From Trichopria drosophilae (lineage: Eukaryota > Arthropoda > Insecta > Hymenoptera > Diapriidae), in assembly GCA_030407085.1 (NCBI GenBank), contig CM059582.1, positions 69,893,501 through 69,957,500 of the forward strand: DNA of 64,000 nucleotides, given 5' to 3'. A program made the translations under genes and the position numbers. Of the stretch, positions 22,520 to 34,665 are shown one piece after another. Each line of letters starts with the position of its first letter. Position 1 is the stretch's first letter. The notes under the pieces are model-generated. The model was not told the DNA's origin. It did no database searches and was given only the letters and a program-made list of their open reading frames with translations.

Positions 22520-23261
22520 GCGCATGCGCAATAGGGAACTCTCTTGATTGGTTCATTTCAAATACGCGGGAATTTCAAAATCAATTTAAGTAAATACGGG
22601 CATGCGCAATCGGAACGTTTTAATTGGTTCAGTTTGAATAAGCGGGAAATTTAAAATAACTTTATTTACATTATGAGCATTATTTATTTAAAATATAAAA
22701 GTTTTTAACATCGTATTAAATTAATAATTTCTATGTAAGAAATGAATTTTTCGCCTTTTGTAGAACATCCAATGGTTGGTTGGTCCTCCTGGTTGGTTGT
22801 CTTCCTGCAAAATATATACGTTTAATTATTTACTTTTATGTAAAGTGTAATATATATATATATTTTTTCACCAACATATAATTTATACTATAATATTTTT
22901 GATACTCTGAATGAAATGTATGAAAACCCTTACTAATAATCAAAGGCCCTTAATAATCGTTTAATTATAATGAGTTTTATGTATATTCCGGGTGAGTTTT
23001 TCAAGACAGGATATAGGGAATGCCATTTTACAATTTGTACTGACGTACTGGAGAATACAAAGCTCGAACTTATGCTTGAAATTTAGTCCGAAAGAATATT
23101 TATGAAGATAGAGGATAATTTTGAAGAATAAAAATACCCGCTGACATGACCGAATACATTTTTATATTACGTACGATAAGTAGTATTACGACATAAAACT
23201 GAAAATAAACTTTTTGTGTTCAGAAAGGGTATTTTTTCGAATATATTGGGTTTCATGAATC
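22520..23261. other. Left non-coding part of the 14-kb element
   Basis: AT-rich, with CGCGCATGCGCAAT-type words near the subterminal zone (22510-22620). No gene recognised. Confidence 0.45.
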
Positions 23262-23330
23262 CTAAGGGGTGGTTTCCACGGGGTATACTTTTATGTTTAC
23301 GCTTTTGTTTACGTTTAGTGAGAAGAAAGA
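23262..23330. mobile_element. Lone MITE terminus (GGGTGGTTTCCACG family)
   Basis: GGGGTGGTTTCCACGGGGTA, followed by TTTATGTTTACGCTT, repeats the terminus of the element at 21707-22183. No matching second end was found nearby. Confidence 0.6.
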
Positions 23331-23581
23331 GCAACTCTTGGCTCAATTACTTGATTATCAGCACGTATTGTTATGTTAAATACGGTTTTCACTCTATCCC
23401 GCCTTGAAAAACTTCTCTTGCGATATTTATTTTTCACTCTTTGTACGTTTAATCTGCAGCATTCTTTCTCCCCATGGTATGAATAATAAGAAAGTTACAG
23501 CAATTAGTAATACATATATGAGGCTGAAGAGACTAAGATCTCATCGTCCATTCAAGATTACACTTAATCAAGATTACATTA

Positions 23582-23973
23582 GGCCTAAAAACAATGAGTA
23601 CTTGAACTCGAATGTCTTCGAATTCGAGGTTTCGTTGTGGGTTGGGTGGTTTCGAAAGCAGTTCGAGTTCGAAGCTTCCTTTCGAAGTCAGTCCTCGAAG
23701 ATCCGAAGCTTTTGGATTCGAATACAAAAAACCATTGTGTGCTGCATTTTCGATGCTTTCTGTCAAAATTTCCCATTACAAATGCAAAAATGCCAAAATG
23801 CACGTACAATTGTTCTTTGGACTCGAATCCGAAAACTTCGAATCATCGAGGACTGACTTCGAAAGCAAGCTTCAAACTCCTGTTTTCGAGACCACCCAAC
23901 CCACAATGAAATCTCGAACTAGAAGGCCTTCGAGGTCAGAGTTCGAGTTCGAGAACTCATTGTGCATTTAGCC
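23582..23973. mobile_element. Palindromic MITE rich in TTCGAA words
   Basis: A long palindrome flanked by TA on both sides (23580-23581, 23974-23975). Its ends are GGCCTAAAAACAATGAG and the complement of GGCTAAATGCACAATGAG. The arms share TTGTGGGTTGGGTGG and TTTCGAAGTCAGTCCTCGA. Overlapping ORFs on both strands (23404-23971, 23533-23809) are by-products of this structure. Confidence 0.85.
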
Positions 23974-24707
23974 TATTCTCGCTGGAAAACATTATCATAA
24001 AAGGTAACTTACAGCGTTCTTCACTGATCACACTAGTGTGCACTGGTGCGGTTAGTAAAAAACACCATTAGGCAAAGAGAAACTCCATTAGTTGATACGG
24101 CATATAACGCTAGTTGCCATACCTTTCTTATTACCCTGTTTTCTCCCTCTCTCGGTATACTGCAGTTCATGGTGTAATGATCATGCCCCGTATGTGTTTG
24201 GTATAGAAGTCTACAGCTGTTTGATGTTTAGTTGAAAAGTTTTTAGCAGTAATTAATTTACCTTTTCAAACGTAAGATCGTACGTTTTTTGTACTCAGGT
24301 TCGGGCAGTTTTGGTAAACCGTTCTTTTTCTTTCAGCTGGTTCCTATAACAAACAAATTCTTAGTTAAAATTAGCGATTGTAAATTCATGACCTTTTTAT
24401 TTCAAATATAAAAGTTATTTAGTGCTTGGTATGATGATATATGTTCATAAAGAAATTGTCATTTAATGCAAAATTTATTATGCGACATTTCTTATTATAA
24501 TTATAATATAAATTCTGAATATATTAATTACTGTTCGGTAATGACATATTTTTAAAATATAAACATATTTTGATGCCACAACTGGACCATAAAAAGTAAT
24601 ACTCTTATAAATACTAATAATAAGAATATATCGCAACTGGGTGTAGAGAATTGCAAATTAAGCCTTCGTAATCATAATCAGGATTTATAACTTCTTACCA
24701 AGTACTA

Positions 24708-24907
24708 TTAGCAATCTTCTTCCAAGCGCTGCAACTCGTCTTCTAAGTCTTGTATCTCTTTCAACTTTGCTGGATCCATATTGACAGCTTGACGTTTTCT
24801 ATAATTTTTCGCCCTTTGCTTGGTGATTCGAAGTATGTCAGTGACTTCTATTTTATATTCGTTCTTTGTTTCTGGACCCCTGAAGAAAGAGCATTCTTTG
24901 GCAGCAC
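24708..24907 (-). CDS. Possible terminal exon, unidentified
   Basis: An open frame follows an acceptor-like TTTCTTTAAAG at 24908 and ends with TAA at 24708. The peptide (AAKECSFFRGPETKNEYKIE, then a basic, coiled-coil-like MDPAKLKEIQDLEDELQRLE) looks like real coding sequence by composition. It could join in frame to a piece ending at the GTAAGT donor at 24987 (peptide ITWNGSQDTINFGNSKTA). That piece lacks a clear start or acceptor. It may be the last exon of the SWIM gene upstream or a separate small gene. Confidence 0.35.
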
Positions 24908-25232
24908 CTTTAAAGAAATTGAATATATTTTAATTATTTTTATAAAGAAATAAGTTATTACATGTATAAAATAGGATATATACTTACAAAATATAATATT
25001 GGCTGTTTTGGAGTTTCCAAAATTTATTGTGTCTTGCGAGCCATTCCATGTAATGTGCTCGCTCACCAATTCGGAGTGTTAAGAGGCGTTCGAAGCGCCG
25101 AAGTGGTGAAACGGGAAAGCTCGGAAATAGGGAAAAACAACATGTCGAACATGGAAGAAAACGCATTTAAATCGAAAATATGAAGACAATGGTGTTGCAT
25201 ACCAAATTGTAAGTGGTCAAATGAACATATCC

Positions 25233-25919
25233 TTACATTATTTTCCCAAAGATAATAAACTTCGGAAGCAGTGGTCTATCGCATGTAAAATTGGGAAACC
25301 AGTTACGCAGTACATGCAAGTGTGGGTTTTTGGTACTGATACATGGCAAAATTGCTTTATCGGTATATACAATACTATACATTTCCTTCGCTTCTGTTTT
25401 CAACTTACCCCATTTTTGTTTCACATCCGTACAACTTGGACTCTCTATTTCGCAAGTGGGAATTCTAAACAAAGGTGTACACGCTTATATATTTCTTTAT
25501 TTATCTATTTGTTTTACTTTATATAAAAAAAAGGACCTGTTAGACAAAAATAGACGTATATGGATGTCAAGTATGTACACTTCGATGACTGTATATACTT
25601 ACCGATTCAAATACATAAGCATTGCAACAGAATGCTTGCATTTTCCGGAAGCCCCAGCTTTACATGAACATTTGCAAAATATTCTTGGCTCATTATTTTC
25701 ATTAATAACAATATTAATTTCATGAGGCGGTCCGGATAGACAAGAATTCTGTAAACAAAGTCCTATAATTTCGAATCTTTCAGCCGATTTTTTCGTGAAG
25801 CCACAAAACATTAGGTGTTTTGCATTAAGCACTGCTTATCCTTCAACGTAACAACGTGGACCAGGTCCTACGTACTCAATAATATCGGAAAAACTTATGA
25901 AATTGATGTTTTCGGCCAT
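25233..25919 (-). pseudogene. SWIM zinc-finger gene, with premature stop
   Basis: Starts MAENINFISFSDIIEYVGPG at 25919. Codon 28 is a TAA stop (25838-25836), where the reading frame otherwise continues unbroken (AVLNAKHLMFCG). The SWIM motif CxC...CxH is intact (CKCSCKAGASGKCKH, about 25640). Exon 1 ends at a GTAAGT donor after 25603. Exon 2 starts at 25464 after TTTAG and keeps the frame (IPTCEIESPSCTDVKQKWGK); its 3' limit is uncertain. SWIM domains occur in several transposon-encoded insect proteins and bind DNA or protein. The gene lies 80 bases downstream of the DUF4806-like gene in the same orientation. Confidence 0.65.
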
Positions 25920-25999
25920 TATTTACGTGTAAAAATTTAAATGTCACCCTATTTCAGAGCCTCACCATTTTACCGCTTTGATCCATGGTGGCGCTTCAA

Positions 26000-27710
26000 T
26001 CAACCCCTTAACACCTCGAATTGGTCACAAAAGATTTCTTTGAAGCTCATTTTTATAAAATCTCTTAATTTGCCGGCACCAATTTTTTGTAAATGCTTCA
26101 TTTGAAACAAAGAAACACTATGTAACATACTAAATATGCCATATATATTTATATATATTATACATAAGATATTATTTTACCAATTTCTCTCTTTCATCAT
26201 CGTTTTCTTCCAGCATCACAATTTCCTCTCGTCTTTTTAAAGGAAACCCCTCGAGATGTTCCATGAATGACTGATCCACTTCTGCCTTCTTGTGAGATTT
26301 TGTTAATTCCTCTAATTGTGTTGTCAGTTTATTTAAAGACACTGCCAGCTGTGTATTTGCCTCTGTTAATATTTTTATGTCGTGCATTGTTTTATTGTGC
26401 TGCTCCACTGCAAGTTCTGTCAAATTCCTGTCAATAATATAGTTCATTACAACATTATGAACAAATTTTACAAAATATTGCATAATATTACATATTACGT
26501 TATGACTTACGTCAATTTATCATTAAGTGCATCCATTCGTTCCATCAAAGTACTTTTGTCTAATAATGTTAATGGATAATCTTGACTTTTTATACTACAA
26601 GAAGAAATTGATACAAAAACGTAAAATTAATGCAAAATAGATAGACTTAAGGGTCCTCGAGTATGACTGGAGGCGGCCAAAAAGTGACAAAATATTGCAC
26701 CGATCGTTCAGAGATTAAACACAACTTTTCAGATAATTTGTTTGTATGGAAATATTATTTGACTTATTAGCCACCGAGTAAGTGATTCTGGATAAATTCT
26801 ATTGCTAGCAAGTATTTAAAAATAAATCCAAAAAGTGTGAATTGAATGACAGGTGAGAGATGTGACAGGTTTAGGTTCTCTAACTAGACTTTTAATTTGA
26901 AATTCCTGCATTTATTTTTAAATACTTCCTAGTGTCAGAATTTATCCACAATCGCTTACTTGGTGGCCAATAAGTTAAAAAATATTTCTGCACAAAAAAA
27001 TTACTCGAAAAGTTGTTTGTAATTCTTAAAGATCGGTGTAAAATTTTCTCGCTTTTTGCCCGTCTCTGATTACGCTCGAGGTCCCTTAAGGAAATAGGTA
27101 AAGGACAAATATATAAATACAGTTAGTTACGTTGGTTTTTACATTTGAAGTTAAGTTAATTGAATAACATCAATTGTACTGAAAAGTTTAATCTTTCAAG
27201 TGGTTACTGATATTAATAAATATATCAGTTTTATTGAAATAATTCGATTTAACTGAATAATTAATTTACCAAAGCAAATGTCATTAAAATTAGAGTATCC
27301 GTTTATTGCAACGAACTTACATTTGTCCTTCTTGCTCACTAGACACTTCATCCAATGGGTCAGTCTCGTTTTCCAGTCCTCTATGTGCAAATTCATTGCA
27401 TTTTGGATGGTTATTAGAAAATCTGAAAAGTGTAAAATCTGTAAATTGCGTTATCATTTTTTATTTCAATTACTATTATAAGTGTCAATTGTAATAAATT
27501 AAATTACGAAATTGAAGATGGTGTTGTACGTTCTGATTCGCTCTTCAAATTATGCAGGATTGCCCGCAATTCTGCCTTTCGAGTTTTTAAATTAATCTCT
27601 TCGATTATTGTTTTTTTTTTCTTTGGGGGCTCCTCATCCGACGATGTTGGGAGCAAATGTTTAGGTGTAACTATGGGCCGACCACTGCTACTTTTCATAC
27701 ATTTTGACAT
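26000..27710 (-). CDS. DUF4806-like protein, five exons, apparently intact
   Basis: Exons 27710-27508, 27422-27321, 26594-26511, 26427-26181 and 26095-26000 join in frame to 243 codons plus TGA, all with GT-AG borders. The N-terminus has a basic PPKKKK cluster, a likely nuclear signal. The middle is a predicted coiled coil (MERMDALNDKLT... LNKLTTQLEELTKSHKK). The C-terminus (FPLKRREEIVMLEENDDERE, then IGAGKLRDFI) resembles the DUF4806 domain common in transposon second proteins of insects. Start chosen as the first ATG of exon 1. Intron 2 contains the MITE 26651-27085. Its role is unknown; it may be an accessory DNA-binding factor of the neighbouring transposase. Confidence 0.65.
26651..27085. 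mobile_element. piggyBac-type MITE in intron 2 (TTAA flanked)
   Basis: The ends GGGTCCTCGAG / CTCGAGGTCCC lie directly inside TTAA on both sides (26647-26650, 27086-27089), as for piggyBac-superfamily insertions. The interior is palindromic (ATTGCACCGATC and AAGATCGGTGTAAAATT near the two ends). A related element lies at 38987-39385. Confidence 0.85.
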
Positions 27711-28034
27711 GATGCTATCAAATGAAATAAAATATAAAATAGAGTGAAGAGGTGAAATTAAGCAATTAAAAAGTTATATAAGAAATGAAAGGAATAAAAA
27801 TGCATTTCTTTGTTCACTTTGATTAATAACAAAGTTATCCAGGACACACCACGAGGAGGTAAATGCACATCGTGTCCCGCCCCTCCTCCCTCCACCCCTC
27901 TCTTCACCAACCTCCATGCAAGATAGTGCTTTATAAAATTATATTACGTTTGTGCACATCTTGACGTATTTAAGCATACATGTCATATGATATAATATAT
28001 AAGTATACTTATTTCATTTCTTCTAAAGCAACAA
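27711..28034. promoter_or_regulatory. Intergenic region between transposase and DUF4806-like gene
   Basis: About 320 AT-rich bases with a pyrimidine-rich patch (27870-27905). This should hold the transposase 3' end and the DUF4806-like promoter, but I cannot point to a specific element. Confidence 0.3.
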
Positions 28035-30208
28035 TTAAAATGGCTGTAGTCCTAAATGTGATAATAGAACTGTGCATATAAACTCATTTTCTACTGTATT
28101 TTGAGTTTCTCCTGCAATGTTACTCCATTTGGGCATTCTGTAACATTTGTTTTTAATGTCATTGAAATGGATTGTTTGCAATTGATCAGATAAATTTTTG
28201 CAATAATATACTCCTATTAAATCAGAGGTACAACCCATGTCATAAAAAGAGCCTGTCGAAAGGAACTTTTTCACCACCAAATATATGTCGTCTTCGTGTT
28301 TTATTATATTTTGAATAATACATATATCAGAATTGTGAAGAATACAACAATTATTGTTGTCTGAAGTGGATAATATATTTGCTCCAGTTTTAAGGTTTTT
28401 AAATTGTTTAATATTCATTCTTTCAAATTCAGAGGGACATGGACCTGTGGAGTGATTTTTACTCAAAACAAAGGTTGTGTCATCGTATGTACGCTCGTCG
28501 TCAATATTATTTCGTTCGCAAATTCTTTTATAGTACTCTTGTAGTGGAAGATGTGGCTTTCTGATATACTTCCTAAATTCAGGCATATTATTTTCATATG
28601 CGAATGCACTGAACGAGTCTAAACTTCCAAACTTTTCAACATCTGCAACTACATGTAACAATGAATGCACATTATACGATAAAAATTGTTCGCCATACAG
28701 TTCATGGCACATCGTAGCATACGTTTCCAATGCAGCCTGGCAATATAGTAATTTATTTCTGTCTAAATGTTCAAAATTGAGGAAACGTGTTACGCAGTGC
28801 AGCAATAAAAAATGTTCATAGAACTTTGTGGGCAAAATACCATATAAAATAGCTGGAGCTGTATATAATATAAATTGCCTATATTCCGTTGCTTTAAAAT
28901 TGCTCAACATTGTTAGTGGGTTTGGTTGGCGATTAAATTCAGATGGGCAATGCGACTTTAACGTATTCATTCTCTCATCTAATATTTGTAGCTGTTCATT
29001 ATTTAACTTTTTACATCCAAATTGCCCTTTAATGTGAGCACATAATACTTTTTTCACGTTCCCTAAGTATATCAAATGCATGCCTTCAAAAGGTACTTGT
29101 GAAACAAGACCAATCAGCGGAGCTAACGGACGTAACGTAAGGTGTTCTGTGTTTTAGTGAATACCATAGTTCCTCTAAAGCGTTGTTTACTACAACGATG
29201 TCCCTTTACTTTGCACTTTGAACAGGCATATGATGACATGTGGCCTTGGTGATTTAATGCAAAAGCCCTTGCAGGAGCATCAGCGATAAAACATCTAATT
29301 TCTACACGTATTAAATGGTTCTTTAATAATAATCTACCCTTTTCTTGTATCTCCGTAATCTCAAGGACAAATTTGTGAAAAAATTGGAAAGCATCCTTCG
29401 GTTTCTGATCTCCTTTAAAGACTCCAACTATCACGGGATTTTTATCAGCTATATTCAAAGCTCTACATTGAATAGGCCAAAACTGTGCAATTCCATTGTT
29501 GAGCTTAGCACCATCTGTACTAAAATCGATTGTAATTTTTGGCGGTAAATCTTTTTCACCAAGTTTAGATAATTTACTTGCCATCGTTTGTTCGAAACCT
29601 ACGTGAAGGTATTGCCCTCCATCGATATCCTGAATCAATGTGCTTGCAGTGACTGTAGGTGTTTTTATCAAACTGCGACAATCGTTTGGTAAAAATGATA
29701 GATTAAATGGATCTTTCTTTAATGTTTGTAGCAATTCGTTTGCATGATTGTGTTTTAAATTTATTTTCAAAAATAAATGTCCTAGTGCTACTTTGCAGCG
29801 TTCCTCGCGACTTTCGGGAAAATTTCTTTCAACGTCCAATTCATTTTCCATTACCTCATCTGTGTTTCTATTTATATTTTCATCATCATTTTCATCGTCG
29901 TTATCATTATCATTATCACTATTAATATTGTTATTGTCGGCATTGTCAATACCTTCAATATATTCGTCATTCTGATCGTTATTACTATTTTCATTTCTTT
30001 CATGTAATTGATTGTTTTCACTTTCATTACGAATAATTGCAAGTAAATTTTGATTTTCATTTCTGTTTTCTTGCAATTCCGTATCTTCAGCATTACGACG
30101 TGAGGATTCTGCTTGAATATTGCAGTTAATCATTGCTAGTCGTTTTCGTTTTTGCTGAGAGGCGAGTTCAGAAAATCTTTTCCGCACCATCTTAATAAAT
30201 TTTACCAC
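28035..30208 (-). pseudogene. TNP2/CACTA-like transposase, one frameshift
   Basis: Two minus frames, 30208-29123 (361 aa) and about 29140-28035, form one gene interrupted by a frameshift near 29130. The second frame continues upstream of its first Met as PLAPLIGLVSQVPFEGMHLI. The N-terminal third is basic, then very Asn/Asp-rich. Candidate DDE residues are the Asp of TIDFSTDGAKLNNG (about 228-232), the Asp of CFIADAPARAFALN (about 310), next to a CSKC knuckle, and the Glu of SAFAYEN in the second half. HLIYLGNVKK and NVHSLLHVVADVEKFG are typical of the TNP2/DUF4218 type. It would cut and join the element's ends in the nucleus. Disabled unless the frameshift is a sequence error. Confidence 0.75.
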
Positions 30209-30392
30209 AAGAAATATCTATAAATTAAGTTTCAAATACACTAAAAACTAAAATTATCCGCAAATAATTCTGTACATAACCTACAAAAATAACGCGTCAA
30301 TTATGTAATGTAAAATATTTTACTTACAATTCTTCTTTTGCTGCCGTGCCAAACGATTTTTTCGACGTACTTCACTTTTCCAAACACATATT
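30209..30392. promoter_or_regulatory. Transposase upstream region
   Basis: AT-rich sequence before the transposase start. No distinct TATA or initiator can be chosen with confidence. Confidence 0.25.
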
Positions 30393-30485
30393 TAATTTAA
30401 TGCCATGAAATATAAATAATCCGAATTAAATCTTGCATTAAAAAATATGTGTTTGTTGTAATTTAAAAAACGGTTGATTTACTAA
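30393..30485 (+). repeat. Inverted repeat partner of 35505-35597
   Basis: The 93 bases from TATTTAATTTAATGCCATGA to GGTTGATTTACT match the reverse complement of 35505-35597. Confidence 0.8.
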
Positions 30486-30666
30486 TGAATGATATTACTT
30501 TAGCTGTCATTTGATTTATACAATAACTAAATACCATAGTTTAAATGCAACTCTCTGGCCGATAATGAAATAAAATAGAAAAATTGTTGATAATTTAATA
30601 TCTACCTGCATTATGTAAAATTCTGAGAAAAAAAATACAGAAAAGTGAACTCTGGTTCGAGAATAA

Positions 30667-30913
30667 TATTTCATTGCAGATTTTCCAGATGAGACGTAAG
30701 CAAAGAATTTTTAGAAGGATATTTATTACAATTTGAGATTTATTATTATAATTCTATGTAATTTATACGATTTCAAGAGTTCAATCAGTTATAAATTCTT
30801 GATCAAATCGCATTCAATTTTGTTAGTACTTTTTGAAAGATATTACAATTAATACATGGTCTTTAATTTGTCTGTATATTTAATTCAAAATAGGATCAAT
30901 AGATGCCAATTAC
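30667..30913 (+). repeat. 247-bp direct repeat, copy 1
   Basis: Nearly identical to 32401-32647, starting TTTCATTGCAGATTTTCCAG and ending near TAGATGCCAATTAC. Confidence 0.9.
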
Positions 30914-30914
30914 A

Positions 30915-31605
30915 ATTACAAAATTTCATCAGATTTCACGTATCTCATACCGTTTACGAGATATTGCGTAATTTTGAAAATAAGTGTCAGTTAGGTGTCC
31001 AATAAGTGTACAAATACATTTCATTTAAGTGTACAAATACATTTCATTTAAGTGTACAACACTTTTTGGACTCTTGTGTATTGAACGCTTAAATAAAGTG
31101 TACCATTTCCGACAGAGCACTGCTAAATGTAATTGGAAATTGGTTTGAAATAAACATTTCACATTCCAAATTTTGAATCAAAAGTCATTTGTGGCTTTTA
31201 TTTTCGAAAATAACTTTTTGTAATTGAAATGAATAATTACGAAATGAACATAATTTTAATATTAGTTATTTTTTTTTATAGATTCATTTGAATTAAAATG
31301 AAGAATCATTAAGACATCGTATTCAAATGAATTCACCAGACTTTAATTGTTGTATTGATTTATTTTAAATTCATTTGGATTAAAGCAGGCATTATTTTGC
31401 TAAGTCATGTATTGAAATGGATTCATTAATTCCAGTAATTAACTGTTATTATTTATGGATTCGATTGTATTAAAAAATTATCATTTCAATCGTCATTTGT
31501 ATTCAGATGGATTCACGAATTTGACCTTTTTCGATTATTTATAGTAGTTTCGGCAACGATATTATTTATGTATTCCTTGGATTCATTTGGATTCATATTT
31601 TTGTA
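30915..31605 (+). repeat. ~690-bp inverted repeat, left arm
   Basis: Matches the reverse complement of 33985-34662 with few differences; the left arm has an extra ACAAATACATTTCATTTAAG unit near 31020-31055. It holds many ATTCATTTGAAT-like words. It is non-coding. Confidence 0.9.
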
Positions 31606-32018
31606 TTAAAATAATAGTGAAGTATTTTTGGATTCAAATGTATTCGAAAATTTCAAATAGCGTATTCAAAGCGAAAAATTAATCCAAGTCATTACATTTC
31701 AATACAATTTCGATTGCTGGGAAAGGCGCTGCTATATACCGACTCGTTATTTTAATCAAATTCGTTTTCTCTGACGGCGTATATTCAATAAAAGCATATT
31801 TTTCAGAAAAAAATTCATTATTTTACATTAAAAAATGTATTAAAATTAATACAATAACGAAAGAAAACTAGCAAGAATAAATGTTGTAGATAACAAAGTG
31901 GACTGTATGAGTAGTACAAAAATTTCTTGTGTACTCCCGCTCGTTTTTAACCAATTTTTCTGAAATTTGACGTACGTTCGTAAAAAATGCATAAAAATGC
32001 CTAAAATGTATTTGGACT
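31606..32018. other. Unassigned within the rearranged block
   Basis: No gene; lies inside the rearranged block of the 14-kb element. Confidence 0.45.
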
Positions 32019-32360
32019 TGACTTTATATTTACTTTTTGTTTAATATGAATATTTTAGGTTAGGAACTGACGTTATCGACAGAGCTCCTTAAGGGCATGC
32101 CGTACTGTCCAGTCTATAATGTAGGATTTAACGATAAAAAATGTCAATTAAAAACGATTGATAATTACTTTTTCAAAATTCGGGTGATCGAGCTCAATTG
32201 GTAATTACTTCATGTAATACCCTACCAAATATAAAATAAATTCGTTGAGAACTGACCGAGAATTTTATGAAAAATGTAAAAATCATCTTTTTAATTACCA
32301 AGTGCGTTTGCTCACCTGAATTTTAAAAAAGCGATTCATTTTTAATTTACATATTTTTTT
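32019..32360 (+). repeat. ~345-bp direct repeat, copy 1
   Basis: Nearly identical to 33371-33713 (TTTACTTTTTGTTTAATATG... to AAGCGATTCATTTTTAATTT). Confidence 0.9.
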
Positions 32361-32400
32361 TCCACCTTATAGTTATAACCTTTGTATACCTATATCCTTA

Positions 32401-32647
32401 ATATTTCATTGCAGATTTTCCAGATGAGACGTAAGCAAAGAATTTTTAGAAGGATATTTATTACAATTTGAGATTTATTATTAAAATTCTATGTAATTTA
32501 TACGAATTCAAGAGTTCAATCAGTTATAAATTCTTGATCAAATCGCATTCAATTTTGTTAGTACTTTTTGAAAGATATTGCAATTAATACATGGTCTTTA
32601 ATTTGTCTGTATATTTAATTCAAAATAGGATCAATAGATGCCAATTA
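32401..32647 (+). repeat. 247-bp direct repeat, copy 2
   Basis: Second copy of 30667-30913; both end at CCAATTAC, followed by different sequence. Confidence 0.9.
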
Positions 32648-32717
32648 CTTAGTGGATTTGACATTCTACAATTCTGTTAAAGTGTCTCAATAATATTAAT
32701 ATAAAATCCAAATGGCT

Positions 32718-32975
32718 TTGTCATCCCATTTTACTTTAATTTAAGCATACTAATGATTTTCAAATTATAAAAATTGCATACAGATGGAGAAATGCACATT
32801 GACACGAAAATTTAAAAGTATATACATATGAGAAAATCCCATAAACTTTTAAATTTGTGTGTCACTGTGTATTTTTCCATCTGTGTATTTTTATACTTTT
32901 AAAGGGATTATTATGAAATCATTAAATATACTATAAATATATCCGTATATAAATATCACGCGTCATTTATTACTA
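32718..32975 (+). repeat. Inverted repeat partner of 35250-35506
   Basis: The stretch around GGCTTTGTCATCCCATTTTA matches the reverse complement of 35250-35506. Confidence 0.85.
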
Positions 32976-33370
32976 ATTCACATTCACATATTCGGATTTC
33001 CTCACCACCATTGAGGTACCGAATTCATCCCTGGTTAAGACAATTTTATTGTGAATTAAATTCTGATCATTAATATCAGTGATTAGTAACCAGGGATTGG
33101 TGCACTTCTTTTTTTTTAAGTGGAAAGATCGACTGTAGCCATAATGAAAACCACTTTTCCCACATCTTAGTTGAAAGTGTCAAAATGTGAGACGAAATGC
33201 AGCTAAGTTTGAATATATTATACGAGTGCGGTGTTTGAAATTGAAAATTTGAGTGCGAGGTAAGAAAGTAATTTAATTACCGAAAGCCCATCAATACGAA
33301 GGTTCGTATTCAAAAAAATGTATAAAATAAATACAGATGAAATAATAGGGAATTATTTATATAAATTATC
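32976..33370. other. Unassigned within the rearranged block
   Basis: No gene or clear repeat recognised. Confidence 0.45.
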
Positions 33371-33713
33371 AGATTTTATGTTTACTTTTTGTTTAATATG
33401 AATATTTTAGGTTGGGAACTAACGTTATCGACAGGGCCTCTTAAGAGCATGCCGTACTGTTCAGTCTATAATATAGGATTTAACGATAAAAAATGTCAAT
33501 TAAAAACGATTGATAATTACTTTTTCAAAATTCGGGTGATCGAGCTCAATTGGTAATTACTTCATGTAATACCCTGCCAAATATAAAATAAATTCGTTGA
33601 GAACTGACCGAGAATTTTATGAAAAATGTAAAAATCAACTTTTTAATTACCAAGTGCGTTTGCTCACCTGAATTTTAAAAAAGCGATTCATTTTTAATTT
33701 ACATTTTTTTTGC
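33371..33713 (+). repeat. ~345-bp direct repeat, copy 2
   Basis: Second copy of 32019-32360. Confidence 0.9.
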
Positions 33714-33984
33714 ATAAATTCCTACCTTATCGACTACATAAGGTAAAATGCGCATAGTTTGAATTCATTCAAAATGTAGGTTTTTTTATAAAATTATGAA
33801 AACTATTTATGAGAATTATGCAATTGAAAACGTTAAGAATTAGTAACACCCGTGTTAGAAGTTTAAGGCAACAGAATGTAGGCTAAACTTTCCCAGTGCT
33901 CCGATAAATTTTGCAAAGCATATTTTACATCTTCCAAGGCAGCCGTGAGAATTTAATCAAACAACAATTCCACCTTATAATTTG

Positions 33985-34665
33985 GATATGAATCCAAATG
34001 AATCCAAGGAATACATAAATAATATCGTTGCCGAAACTACTATAAATAATCGAAAAAGGCCAAATTCGTGAATCCATCTGAATAGAAATGACGATTGAAA
34101 TGATAATTTTTTAATACAATCGAATCCATAAATAATAACAGTTAATATCTGGAATTAATGAATCCATTTCAATACATGACTTAGCAAAATAATGCCTGCT
34201 TTAATCCAAATGAATTTAAAATAAATCAATACAACAATTAAAGTCTGGTGAATTCATTTGAATACGATGTCTTAATGATTCTTCATTTTAATTCAAATGA
34301 ATCTATAAAAAAAAATAACTTCCGCTTTGCACCGGAAAAATATTAAAATTATGTTCATTTCGTAATTATTCATTTCAATTACAAAAAGTTATTTTCGAAA
34401 ATAAAAGCCACAAATGACTTTTGATTCAAAATTTGGAATGTGAAATGTTTATTTCAAACCAATTTCCAATTACATTTAGCAGTGCTCTGCCGGAAATGGT
34501 ACACTTTATTTAAACGTTCAATACACAAGAGTCCAAAAAGTATTGTACACTTAAATGAAATGTATTTGTACACTTATTGGACACCTAACTGACACTTATT
34601 TTCAAATTTACGCAATATCTCGTAAACGGTATGAGATACGTGAAATCTGATGAAATTTTGCCATG
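33985..34665 (-). repeat. ~690-bp inverted repeat, right arm
   Basis: Reverse complement of 30915-31605. It carries a small extra CTTCCGCTTTGCACCGGAAA block near 34319. Confidence 0.9.

Noticed and set aside
23404..23971. Overlapping 74-150 aa ORFs on both strands
   Set aside because: Explained by the palindromic MITE at 23582-23973.
29707..30093. Ser/Leu-rich and Ile/Met-rich ORFs opposite and within the transposase
   Set aside because: Other frames of the Asn/Asp-rich part of the transposase gene.
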